Made by a program: the position numbers and the translations under genes. The notes under the pieces were generated by a model. That model was not told the DNA's origin. It ran no database searches and saw only the letters and a program-made list of their open reading frames with translations. This document shows, one piece after another, positions 30,155-39,124 of a stretch of 64,000 bases of DNA (the first letter of the stretch is position 1; every line of letters starts with the position of its first letter). The stretch covers positions 2,232,001 to 2,296,000 of the forward strand of contig CP007152.1 of the NCBI GenBank assembly GCA_000831005.1. Direction: 5' to 3'. This DNA comes from Marinobacter salarius. GTDB lineage: Bacteria; Pseudomonadota; Gammaproteobacteria; Pseudomonadales; Oleiphilaceae.

Positions 30155-31086
30155 CTAATTATGGTTTTTTGGGTTTGCTGATAAGTTTCCGTGATCACTT
30201 CGTTGCGCGTACTGTTCGGAAACTTTGACTGCCAGGTTGGCCGCCAGTTCGGCGATCGCGTTGGAGGGAGCGCTGGGATAGGAGCTGTAAATGCCAACTC
30301 AGACGGAGTCCAGGCGGCGTCGAGCCTCATCAGGCGACCGTTTTTCAGTCCATCGGCAATCACGCTCAGTGGGAGTGCAGACACGCCGATGCCATCCAGC
30401 GTCAGGCGGCGGCACGCCGCCAGCGAGCTCGATGAGTAGAAGCGGGCGGGCAATTCGTCCAACTCGCTGAATTTCTGACTGATTTCCGCAAACGGTTTGG
30501 TGTTCCTGGCATACGTGATGATTGGCCACTGGGCCAGTTCCTCAAGCTCCAGTTTCCGGTCCGGGAGTTTCAGTGCGGGACTCGCCACCCAGATCAGTGG
30601 AAAGCTGCACAGGTTCAGGTTTTCAATTTTCGGTTCGGAAACGGGGCCCATCAGAAAGGCGAGGTCAAACGTTCTGTCCAACAGGCCACTACGAAGATTC
30701 CCGGTCACGTCGACGGTGATCTCGACATCCAGGTTCGGGGTATTTTCGCTCAGCTCGCGGAAAAAGTAAGGCAGCCAGGTATGGACGATGGTTTCGGAAA
30801 CGCCCAACCTGAGGATGCCAGACAGCAAAGCGACCCTGTCTGCTCGCTTACGGAGTTGCTGGGACATAGAGACGATTTTCTCGGCATAGGGCAACAACGC
30901 CTGTCCCCGGGTGGTCAACATCGTACGGCCGGAATCGCGATCAAACAGCGTTACGCCCAATTCCTCTTCAAGGGCCGCTATGCGATTGGAGATCGCGGGC
31001 TGAGTGGTGTTTTGTCGCTCGGCTGTCTTGCGAAAACTCCCAAGGGTGGCTACCCAGATAAAGGTTTCCAGATGTTTGAAGTTCAT
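30155..31086 (-). CDS. LysR-family transcriptional regulator, one frameshift
   Basis: About 310 residues. The N-terminal LysR helix-turn-helix is plain ([44 protein letters not shown], of which [20 protein letters not shown] is the recognition part). A C-terminal effector domain follows. Restoring one base near 30284 converts [10 protein letters not shown] to [19 protein letters not shown] and ends the protein at 30155. It is the first gene of the minus-strand cluster, 65 bases before DUF1445, so it probably controls it, with the effector likely the imported carboxylate. Confidence 0.9.
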
Positions 31087-31194
31087 GGCCTGCGCTGTGC
31101 ATTGGAAGACGGAACACCTATCGATAGTGAGTGATAAGCGCTTGTTGATACTGGAAGCTTAGTACAGGTTAGCCAAACGCATAAAAGCTCTGGC

Positions 31195-31340
31195 CCGTTG
31201 AACTGACCCCTCATCGTAAATACGTCTGAAGTGGCTATTCTCGGTGTTTCGGAAGCGACGATGAGGCCGGTCAGGGATGGTGGTGAGGATTTCCAGCCAA
31301 CGCCGACCCTTCCCCTGGCAGGAAGGGCCAACGCAGCCAC
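31195..31340 (+). pseudogene. remnant of an AceF-like acyltransferase C-terminus
   Basis: A short stretch translates to SEVAILGVSEATMRPVRDGG and DFQPTPTLPL, closely matching the intact AceF at about 22180-22390 (PEVAILGVSKAAMKPVWDGK, DFQPRLMLPL). It has one-base slips and lacks the YDHR catalytic motif. There is no start, no lipoyl or catalytic region. This is a decayed duplicate of part of an E2 gene. It accounts for most of the 31087-31356 gap. Confidence 0.75.
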
Positions 31341-31356
31341 CCGTCGTGTATGAGTC

Positions 31357-31593
31357 TTAGTGGCAATCGTGCTCGTCATCACCGCCGTGGTCGTCATGCC
31401 CGTGGTGATCACTGTAATTCCTCATGTGCTCCCGGAATTTTGCCTTCTGTTTGTCCGAATCCACTGCCACGGTTTTATTGGGATAGGTTCTCGCTTCGTT
31501 AATGCGATCCGCGAGACCCCCATTGGGGCCTGATAGAGCCAACGGGCTGAGAATCAGGCCAGTCGTAAATACAATTGAAATTAACATTTTCAT
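31357..31593 (-). CDS. small exported protein with His/Asp-rich tail
   Basis: 78 residues. The signal peptide is MKMLISIVFTTGLILSPLALS. The mature part has a short charged helix and a C-terminal tail DHHGHDDHGGDDEHDCH with six His, six Asp and one Cys, an obvious candidate metal-binding sequence. No family recognised. The tandem metal-efflux operons lie about 8 kb away. Periplasmic metal buffering is a guess from composition. Confidence 0.65.
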   Translation of the reverse strand: MKMLISIVFTTGLILSPLALSGPNGGLADRINEARTYPNKTVAVDSDKQKAKFREHMRNYSDHHGHDDHGGDDEHDCH

Positions 31594-31740
31594 GGCTGCA
31601 CCTCGTTTTCCATGTGTTGCAGTTCCAGTAGAGCAGGTCTGGCTGAAACAGAGCTGAAATCAGGAGCAGAAAATGCGTTTAAATGATGTGTTTGATAGTT
31701 CCTGTTGTGCTTTAGTGAATCGCGATAGCGGCGATGGTGC

Positions 31741-33383
31741 TCAAAGCGGCTTGGTTGTTAGCGACAGCAGCTCTGCGCCCCGCCCGTTGTCGGAATTTGC
31801 GGCGGACAGCAGGATCCATAGTTTGCCATCCTCTTGCGCCATGGCGGCGATACGCCCCTCCAGCCGATAAGGCACCGTGGATTCGATAAATCGGGTTCCG
31901 TCAAAAACCAGAGAGCCAAGCCGGTTGGTGGTGGATGTCGACGCCACTGACGAAATGGGGGTATCGCTTCTTCCATTTCGTGGGAATATCAGAAACCGCT
32001 TTTGGTTTTCCGGTCCGTTCAACAACACGGGCGATGGTTCGATGTTAACGTGAGCGACCGGGCTGAACGCCTGGCTTGGATTGAGCTCATAGCTCAGTGA
32101 TGACAGCTCGGTGCCCACATTTCTTTCGGACCGGTGAATGACATTGTCCGAGCTGTTTCTGACCACTAGTGCACTGTCACTAATGGAAATGGATTCGAAT
32201 TTCCCGTCACCCGTAAGGTCGGTCAAAAGCGATCCGATAACCCTGAAAGACGCCGGTAGCGACAGCGAAGGCGTGTTTTGTTGCAGGGCGTTATCGGCAC
32301 TGATTGAAAATTCCCGCAGTGGCTGACCATAAAAGTCATTTCGGTTGAACGGCTGGCCAATAAGAGTCTCTGCGGTGCGATTGCCATCCAGGTCGAAGGC
32401 ACCAAGCATGAAGGGTAAGTTGGTGCGAAACTCGGTGACTTGATCGCCGTCAAGCCTGAGCAACATCCCTTCAACCTTTTCGCCATCCCAGGTGGTGAGC
32501 GCCAGGAAGAGCCTGGAGCTGCCTTCGGGTTGCCACCACCTCACGGAAAGCAACCGGTTGCGGTGCGGTATGGGGAAACTGACAATTTGCTGTATCGCCT
32601 CGGCTGATAAGAGCTGACGGTGATCCGGTCTTCGGTGCCAGCAGCAATGAGTAACTCAGGGCCGTTAACAATCAGGTCGCTGGAAATTGGTTGAGTCTCA
32701 AGCAGGGCGCGTCGTTCGGGATAGGGCAATGGTGGAAGACCCTGGCCCATATCCGCTTGGACCAATGGCTGGGGATCGAAGCCATTCTGACTGCCTTGTA
32801 TCTTGTACGAGGCGATTGGCCAGTCCGGCACATGGTCCACGTTCAGCCGGGAGTCTGTATATCTGAACACCAGGCCAGAGAAGCCGTCAGGAGCGCTGGC
32901 CTCGTCTCCCGAGGAGTATCCCAGCCAATAGATGTGCGGCAGTTGGCTTCTTAGCTCTGAATACAATTCTCTGCCCTGGTCCTGGGGGTCAATAAAATAG
33001 GCATCCAGGCCCCAGAAACGCCTGACTTTCTCGCCCGTCTTTGGCGGCGCGCCCTTGATTACTCTGGCGATAGAGTGGTTTTCGTTTGCCCGCGTAATGC
33101 CAAGTAAGGCGCTTGCTTCAGACTCCAGGGTCATTTCCTCGCCGGTGGCTGGATGCGTCACTGTCTGCCCGGGGTCGGTCACTGAAAATAAATCGCCGAC
33201 ACTCACTCCCTGTGAGGTCCCGAGGTCGATGTAGGTGCTCCGGGTGTTCGAATCAGGGCCGGGAATGACGACACCTTGCCTGGCCTCGAAGTCGTGAATG
33301 ATCTCGTCCCTGGCCAGCCCATCGGCGATGGCCGCCTGACAAAAACCGATAAGAATCACAACGGGAAGAATTTTCCTGTGCAT
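31741..33383 (-). CDS. exported VCBS/FG-GAP repeat protein, one frameshift
   Basis: About 547 residues after restoring one base near 32603 (joining VSSYQAEAIQQIVSFPIPHR to LLSVRWWQPEG). The signal peptide ends AAIA. The N-terminal part has a FlgT-like beta module (YIDLGTSQGVSVGDLFSV). The rest shows FG-GAP/VCBS-type calcium loops (FDLDGNRTAETL; DLTGDGKFESISI) expected of a beta-propeller. Probably periplasmic or surface-associated; no specific function can be given. Confidence 0.75.
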
Positions 33384-33440
33384 GACCGCGCTCTCGTTGG
33401 AGTATGGATGGGTGGAGGCATATTGGCCTGGAGCTTGCGC

Positions 33441-33474
33441 AAAAAAAAGGGAACGCCATGACTGTGGCGTTCCC
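33441..33474 (-). terminator. rho-independent terminator after the 33.5 kb porin
   Basis: Perfect 10-bp stem (33449-33458 with 33465-33474), 6-base loop and a run of eight T on the minus strand (33448-33441). Confidence 0.92.
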
Positions 33475-33514
33475 GTTAGACGTTAAAACCGAATTAAGGT
33501 TTCGGCATTACGAG

Positions 33515-34941
33515 TTAGAATTTATAACGGACTCGGCCCGCGATGTGAACAATATCCTCGTCAGCCTTTCCGTCCCGGATAGCGGCTTCCTCGAACGCAT
33601 CCATTGCGTCTCCGGCCACCAGATAAGCCGCTTCCGCAGCAATTTCAAGACCGCTGTAGGGCTTGTACGTAAGGCGTCCCCCGAACTCAAAGCCGAGTGA
33701 GTTATCTTCACTTCCGTCGCCAAGAGTGACATCTTCAGCGAGCGCGTTATAAATGGCCATTCCGCTAACCGTGACCTGGCTGGACAGTTTGTGGTCTATC
33801 TGAACCTTGTTCAGCAGGTAGCCCTTGTCCAGAAGGTAGGGCGTTTCAGCAAAGTAATCGTCGTCCGTGAAGTTTTCCTGAAAAATCATACTTTCGTTGA
33901 TATCGACGTCTGTCGCGATAAATGCGTCGAAATCTCCATCGGTGGAATTGTCGTCTCCGGAGGAGTACCAGACGGTGTAGGTCAGTGTAGTGGCGCCAAA
34001 GTCATATCCGACATCACCGCGAAGAAAATAGGCGGAAAGATCGAAGCTGTTATTCGCGCTGGCTGCACCTGACAGAGGAGTAAAGGTTACGCCCTCTATC
34101 GTGCCCGTCTGGTAAATAGCTGTGCCTTTAACAAACAGGTTGCCGCCAGAGGAGGGGCTTCTGTAGTCAAAGGTTCCGCCAACGATCGACACGTCGTATC
34201 TGGAGTTATCAGCAATCGCTTTAAGTTCGTAGCCGATGCTGTTGATGTTTCCCGTACCTTCCGAGATTTGATCGTTTCTCTGGTATAGCAAGAAGCCACC
34301 AAGCTTAAGGTTGGGACTCATTGCGCCGTCAATATTGATGGTGAAGTTGTCCGCACCGTCAAAGCCGTCATCAGCAGATTCCGCGGCGTTTTCGTTAGAC
34401 GAATCACCCCGTCCTCACAAAAGCTGATAATTCCACATGTGAGACAGCGGACCCTGGGCCATCACGCCCGTTGCCGTTTCATTCCACAAATGCTGATCAA
34501 CCGATACCGGTTGCAAGCCCATCTTGATTCGGTGATCGCTGTTGGATGGTACAGCGAAGTCCACGTATGCCCAGCGGGTCTCTACGTTGACGCCATCGCC
34601 TGAAAAGTCGCCACCTGAACCCTCGCCGTAGCGAATGCCACCAATTTCCGTGGCGTAGACACCTTTGACTTCATCGTTATCCGTTGCCGCTTCAAACCAG
34701 AGACGATACTTGATTTCGCCGAAATTTTCGGTTTTGCCATCGTCTTTAAGCCTGTTTTCTTTTCCCGTCAGACCGGACCCATTAAACCAGTCGCGCTGAT
34801 TGCTGTAGGCCTGGAACCGATTATTCATATCACCGTGAAAATCAAATTTTGCTACCTGGACTGGACTGATACGCTATAACCCATTGCGGCGTTCGCGATA
34901 AGAATAGCCGAGCACAGCCTCGCTTTGTTGAAGTTGAGCAC
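33515..34941 (-). pseudogene. outer-membrane porin gene with a frameshift and an in-frame TGA
   Basis: Beta-barrel porin-like protein, about 475 residues if intact. A signal-peptide-like stretch (KVLNFNKARLCSAILIANAA, probable GTG start at 34941) is followed by a frame slip near 34856 leading to VAKFDFHGDMNNRFQAY. The barrel then continues in one frame to the C-terminal VRYKF, except for an in-frame TGA at 34415-34417 after MWNYQLL. The sequence after the stop (GRGDSSNENAAES) is still porin-like. Restoring one base does not cure the stop, so this may be a genuine nonsense allele. Substrate unknown. Confidence 0.7.
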
Positions 34942-35087
34942 TTTTTTTTGGCGGAAAGGTCGGAGTCTGTGACTAAATAGTCAATAGCGAAAAAAAAATC
35001 CTTACCCTAAAAACCTTCGGCACCTCAACCCTAAAATATTCAGAGTCAAAGCGCCGAAGACTAGTCTTTCGTTGTCGTTACGACAGT

Positions 35088-36266
35088 TTAAAAGTTGTAC
35101 TGAGCGGCAAACATCAACCGGCTCGCATCCCCATCGTCACCGTCAACTTCGTCGACCATGAAGTAGCTGTATTCAACACCCATGGTCACTGCTTTCGCAG
35201 GAGACCACTGGTAGTTAATCATCGCCATGGTGTTAGTTTCCTGTTTGTTACCAATGTCGGCTGAACCGGGAAGATCACGCAGCGCGTCATCCCAGTCTAC
35301 CTCCACCATGCCGACGCCCGTGTTTATTGAGCGGCCACCGCCCAGGTCAAAGGACGCGCCGGCTGAGGCACCGTACCCGCTGATCAACTCAACGCTGCCT
35401 GAGCTATTAACATAGCCGTAATCTACGGCATAGTTGTCACCTGACCGGTATAGGTAGATGTCGCCACCGTTCACGTAGTTGAAAACGCCATACAGTGTCA
35501 CCGTGTCTGAGGCTGCGAAGGTGAGCGCGCCAAAAGCGCCGTAACCGATTGCACTGTCATCTTGAGTGCCGGTATCGTAATCAATTTGGCGCACGAATGC
35601 GGCAGTTGAGTAGGAGATGGCACCAGCGCTATCTTCCAGGCGTGCGGTTGCAATCGGCAGACTTGTTTTCTGCTCAATGTCCGGATCGGTAGCGATGAGG
35701 CTTGCGAAATTAAAGGGCTGTTCGAGGGAGACGGACACTGGGCCGCTGGTATAACGCACCTGAGATGTCCGGAACTGGCTGCCTGCGTTGCCTGGCATGC
35801 CGTCAAACTCGAGTGTCGGGATGAAGCCAACAAAACTGTTGTAGTTTGACCAGTTTTGGCCCGCCATCACGCCCTTGTACTCGCCATACGCGTGACGAAG
35901 CCGGAGGTTGCCGTACCGAAAGCCGCCCTCAACGACTATCTTGACGCCCTGAGGAAGCGTCGCTTTCACGCCGAGCCTGCTTTGCGTCGCGTCAGCGCCG
36001 AAATAGCCAGTGGCCTCGTTGATTTCGTCTGCTCCAGTATTAATCTTGCTGAAGTCGCCCGCCCGAGTTGGTTCTGAGATGTCTTCCTCAATGTCGTAGC
36101 TGGCGTTAAGGCGGGCGTAACCGTACACTTCTATTTCGTAGCCCTTCAGATTGGTCATATGGTCGGCATCGCCCAAAATCTTCATGGCACTAGCTGGACT
36201 CGCAATGCCAAAAACCAGCAAGGAGGTTGCTGCCTGGATGGAGGTTCTCAGTTTTGATCTTTTCAT
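35088..36266 (-). CDS. outer-membrane porin, DcaP-like
   Basis: 392-residue porin. The start at 36266 (MKRSKLRTSIQ) follows GGAGACAACAA and gives a signal peptide ending ASA; the longer frame to 36395 has no such support. The mature protein begins with GYEIEVYGYARLNASYDIEED, then alternating barrel strands ending FAAQYNF with C-terminal Phe. The N-terminal signature resembles DcaP-family trimeric channels for dicarboxylates, but a general porin remains possible. Intact. Confidence 0.8.
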   Translation of the reverse strand: MKRSKLRTSIQAATSLLVFGIASPASAMKILGDADHMTNLKGYEIEVYGYARLNASYDIEEDISEPTRAGDFSKINTGADEINEATGYFGADATQSRLGVKATLPQGVKIVVEGGFRYGNLRLRHAYGEYKGVMAGQNWSNYNSFVGFIPTLEFDGMPGNAGSQFRTSQVRYTSGPVSVSLEQPFNFASLIATDPDIEQKTSLPIATARLEDSAGAISYSTAAFVRQIDYDTGTQDDSAIGYGAFGALTFAASDTVTLYGVFNYVNGGDIYLYRSGDNYAVDYGYVNSSGSVELISGYGASAGASFDLGGGRSINTGVGMVEVDWDDALRDLPGSADIGNKQETNTMAMINYQWSPAKAVTMGVEYSYFMVDEVDGDDGDASRLMFAAQYNF

Positions 36267-36749
36267 TTGTTGTCTCCGAGTAATATTATTATTCGACCCG
36301 TCAACGAGGTTAGTTAGCAATCGGTAACAATTCAAATGAATTTGCATTTTATTTAGACGAAGGTCTATAAATTCTTTTCGTTGTAATATAGACATCTGCG
36401 GTTACCTGAGCAGCCCGTATTGCTGTAGTGGCTGCAGAAACCGATGGCTTCGACGTTGAGCGCGCCATGGCGCAAACGGCACCCAGTTCGTAGTTTACGC
36501 TGATTTCCGGGTCTAGGTCGGTGTCACTGGCACCCACTCCGGGTAGCAGTTCCGTGGTGCCAGGCTGGTGTGCACCTTGGTGAGAAAATCAAAAAAAAGG
36601 GCAGAAAGATCTGCCCTAAAAACCTGAGTAACCTCTTTAACTCGGGATCGATACTATCAGGGTAGGTTGAATCCAACCTGAATTTTCAGATTATTTTTTT
36701 CAACGATCCTCGTTATTGGCGTCGAGTCAAACATAAGCTCGATCAAGGA
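36267..36749. other. gap between two porin genes
   Basis: About 480 bases. It contains the terminator of the upstream OprP-like gene (36591-36616) and the AT-rich leader and promoter area of the DcaP-like gene (36267-36400). The 36400-36590 part has open frames but no recognisable protein. No other feature seen. Confidence 0.5.
36591..36616 (-). terminator. rho-independent terminator of the OprP-like gene
   Basis: Stem GGGCAGA / TCTGCCC (36610-36616 with 36599-36605), 4-base loop and eight T on the minus strand (36598-36591). Confidence 0.88.
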
Positions 36750-37835
36750 TCAGAATGCGTACTGGAACCTTGCGCGAACTTCATCTCCGCTCGCGCCATT
36801 GGCTTCTTCGCCATCCATGTAGCTCATACCCAGTCGAACATTCTTGTTGGCGTAATAGTTAACGCCCAGTGTTGTTTGCTCGCCGTCGGTCGTGGTCAGC
36901 CCCACGTCACTGTATTTTCCGTCACCATCTTCAAAGCGGGCAACAACTTCCCAGGCCCCTTTGGGCGATGCCGGTTTTACCCGCTTGAATGCTCCGGCTT
37001 TGTAAGGGCGGCTTTCGCCGGTGATGATCCAGCCAAGCTGCACGTAATAACCATTAACATCCACTTGGCCTTCTTCGGAATCGAAATATTCGGCCTGGGC
37101 ATGGAAGGGCCCGGAAGCGCCGGCCAGTTCCAGATTAAGCGTGTCGACCTCATCGGCCTGGATGTCGGCGTCACGCGTGGTATAGCCCGCACCAAGATGA
37201 ACAACAGCATTATTCGTTTGAACAGGTGCAAACGTGCCCCGTGCGGTTACTGCCGTGTTATTGAAGTCGTCGCTGCCATTGCCGTCTGCCTCGAAATAGC
37301 CGATACCGTAGGTCCAGTTGCTGCCTTTGCCGCTGAGCTGGATGCCGCCGCTACGGCCGGGGGCATAGCGCTCGGTCACGGCAGATCGCTCAAGCGCTGA
37401 GATGTCTTTTGAACTCGTTAATTCTTCCAGGCCGAACGGCTCTTTCTGTTTACCGATAGTCACGGTTGCAGCTGAGCCAAATCCCAGGTAACGAATGTAC
37501 AGGTCTTCAGCAGTACCGCCGTCGGCGCCATCACTTTCAGCCACGTTGAACTGGGTCTTGTACGCCCAGTCGCCAAAGTGGCCCTTGGCGTACAGCCGTG
37601 CCCGGCGCACATCGAAATCGGTTGTGTCAACACCGTTGTCGTCAGACTGCGTGGCGTCGTAATCCCATTGAAGGCGCCCGCCGAGCTGAAAAGACGCCGA
37701 TTTATCCGACGTTTTCACCTTGATACCGCTCTCGGTATCGATCACAAGGTCTTCGCCGCTGGTCGTAACGTTTCCGGCCTGTACAGCAGAAGCGGCAGAA
37801 ATCGCCAAAGCCAAGCCCAAATATTTCTTGCTCAT
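36750..37835 (-). CDS. OprP/OprO-family phosphate-selective porin
   Basis: 361-residue outer-membrane channel of the phosphate/polyphosphate porin family. The signal peptide ends AVQA. FQLGGRLQWDYDATQSD and DFDVRRARLYAKGHFGDWAYK are typical of OprP/OprO, as is IGKQKEPFGLEELTSSKDI. The C-terminus is VRARFQYAF. A Pho-box-like direct repeat lies upstream, supporting induction by phosphate limitation. It has its own terminator, so it is probably a single-gene unit. Intact. Confidence 0.88.
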   Translation of the reverse strand: MSKKYLGLALAISAASAVQAGNVTTSGEDLVIDTESGIKVKTSDKSASFQLGGRLQWDYDATQSDDNGVDTTDFDVRRARLYAKGHFGDWAYKTQFNVAESDGADGGTAEDLYIRYLGFGSAATVTIGKQKEPFGLEELTSSKDISALERSAVTERYAPGRSGGIQLSGKGSNWTYGIGYFEADGNGSDDFNNTAVTARGTFAPVQTNNAVVHLGAGYTTRDADIQADEVDTLNLELAGASGPFHAQAEYFDSEEGQVDVNGYYVQLGWIITGESRPYKAGAFKRVKPASPKGAWEVVARFEDGDGKYSDVGLTTTDGEQTTLGVNYYANKNVRLGMSYMDGEEANGASGDEVRARFQYAF

Positions 37836-37899
37836 GATCTCTCTTACCTTTTCGGTTTGCTTGTGTGTTGAGGAGCCAGTGAAAGTCTATTTGGCGAAG

Positions 37900-37917
37900 A
37901 TTACAGGATGGTTACAA
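37900..37917 (-). promoter_or_regulatory. putative Pho box upstream of the OprP-like gene
   Basis: On the minus strand two 7-base direct repeats, TTGTAAC and CTGTAAT, are separated by 4 bases (CATC). This matches the CTGTNAT-N4-CTGTNAT layout of PhoB sites, 65 bases before the start codon. Confidence 0.55.
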
Positions 37918-38114
37918 AGGGTGCATCAAAACAGGGCGTTGATTCGGACTGGTGACAGGTTTTGGGGCGCTTCGTGTTGCGGCCGTATTCCGGAAGGCAA
38001 GCTCAAAGTTTATTAATGTGACTCCATCATTATGATAAATAACAATAAATAAAATATGGCTCCAATTTTGCTTCACCGGCTTGGGACAATGAAACCCAAC
38101 CGAAGGTATCCATT

Positions 38115-38843
38115 ATGAAAAAGCAGTTCTCTGCCAAGTCAGGTTTTATCAGTATCACTTTGCTTGCAGCATTTCAGGCTGCGCCCGCCATTGTTAGCGC
38201 TGACGTCAGCTCAAATGTAAGCGCCAGCAGCAACTACCTGTTCCGGGGCGTCACCCAGACAGACGGGGCTGCGGCCGTTCAGGGAGGGTTGGATTATGAG
38301 CATGCGTCGGGCTTCTACGCCGGTGGTTGGGGTTCCAATGTCGATTTTGGCGACGGCACCAGCTACGAGCTTGATCTTTACGCCGGATTCTCGGGCTCCG
38401 TGGAAGAACTGGGTTATGACGTAGGGTACATTTATTATGCCTATCCCGACGCGCCGGACGCCATCGACTTCGGCGAGCTGTACGGCGAGATCAGTTATGG
38501 CATTGCCGCCATCGGCCTGGCCTACACGATCAACAGCGACACCAGTGGTGATGGGTTGTTCGTTCAGGGGGATGCCTATTACTACGCCTCTGTTGGGGTG
38601 CCTCTGGAGGACAGCTACAGTGCCGGTGTGACGCTTGGCTATTACGACTTCGCTGATGACGGCAAGGCTTCTGTTGGCGAGGCAAGTTATTCACGCGTCG
38701 CCGCCAACGTTACCAAGGATGCGGGAAACTTCGGTTCCTTCAGCGTTAACGTGGAGTACGCGGACATTGAGTCAACCGACGCGCTTGGCTCTGTCAACTC
38801 CGATGACCCGAAGTTCTGGCTGGGTTGGAGCAGGAGTTTCTGA
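38115..38843 (+). CDS. TorF-family putative porin
   Basis: 242-residue outer-membrane protein. The signal peptide ends IVSA. The first mature strand is VSSNVSASSNYLFRGVTQTD, the hallmark of the TIGR02001/TorF family. GGLDYEHASGFYAGGWGSNV follows, and the C-terminus is LGWSRSF with terminal Phe. Members are predicted small barrels; transport substrate unknown. Followed by a strong terminator. Intact. Confidence 0.88.
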   Translation: MKKQFSAKSGFISITLLAAFQAAPAIVSADVSSNVSASSNYLFRGVTQTDGAAAVQGGLDYEHASGFYAGGWGSNVDFGDGTSYELDLYAGFSGSVEELGYDVGYIYYAYPDAPDAIDFGELYGEISYGIAAIGLAYTINSDTSGDGLFVQGDAYYYASVGVPLEDSYSAGVTLGYYDFADDGKASVGEASYSRVAANVTKDAGNFGSFSVNVEYADIESTDALGSVNSDDPKFWLGWSRSF

Positions 38844-38879
38844 TCGGACCAGCGATCACACGCAATTCACATCTTAAAT

Positions 38880-38910
38880 AAAAACCGGCCCGCCATTTGG
38901 GCCGGTTTTT
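38880..38910 (+). terminator. rho-independent terminator after the TorF-family gene
   Basis: 12-bp stem (38880-38891 with 38899-38910), 7-base loop and T tract. Confidence 0.9.
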
Positions 38911-39124
38911 GTTTATATTGCAGGAACCCACCATCGTACGCATGCCTTAACGCCGGGTGACTCGACATCCTCGCCCTTACCTCTGCCTCCTGCTGCCAAA
39001 ACTCACATATTATCTGGTGTCTGAATTTCAAACTGTATTAAAGGTTTGTCTGTAAGGTCGTTCCAGATTCCCACGCAAAAATGCTGACTCACTGACCTCA
39101 GTCAAACAGCCAGGATGATACTGA

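Noticed and set aside
34415..34417. TGA read as selenocysteine
   Set aside because: Porins have no selenoprotein members, no selenocysteine insertion element is evident, and no selenoprotein machinery is in the window.
36349..36537. 62-codon minus-strand frame in the porin gap
   Set aside because: No signal, no ribosome site and no recognisable protein; overlaps the DcaP-like leader region.
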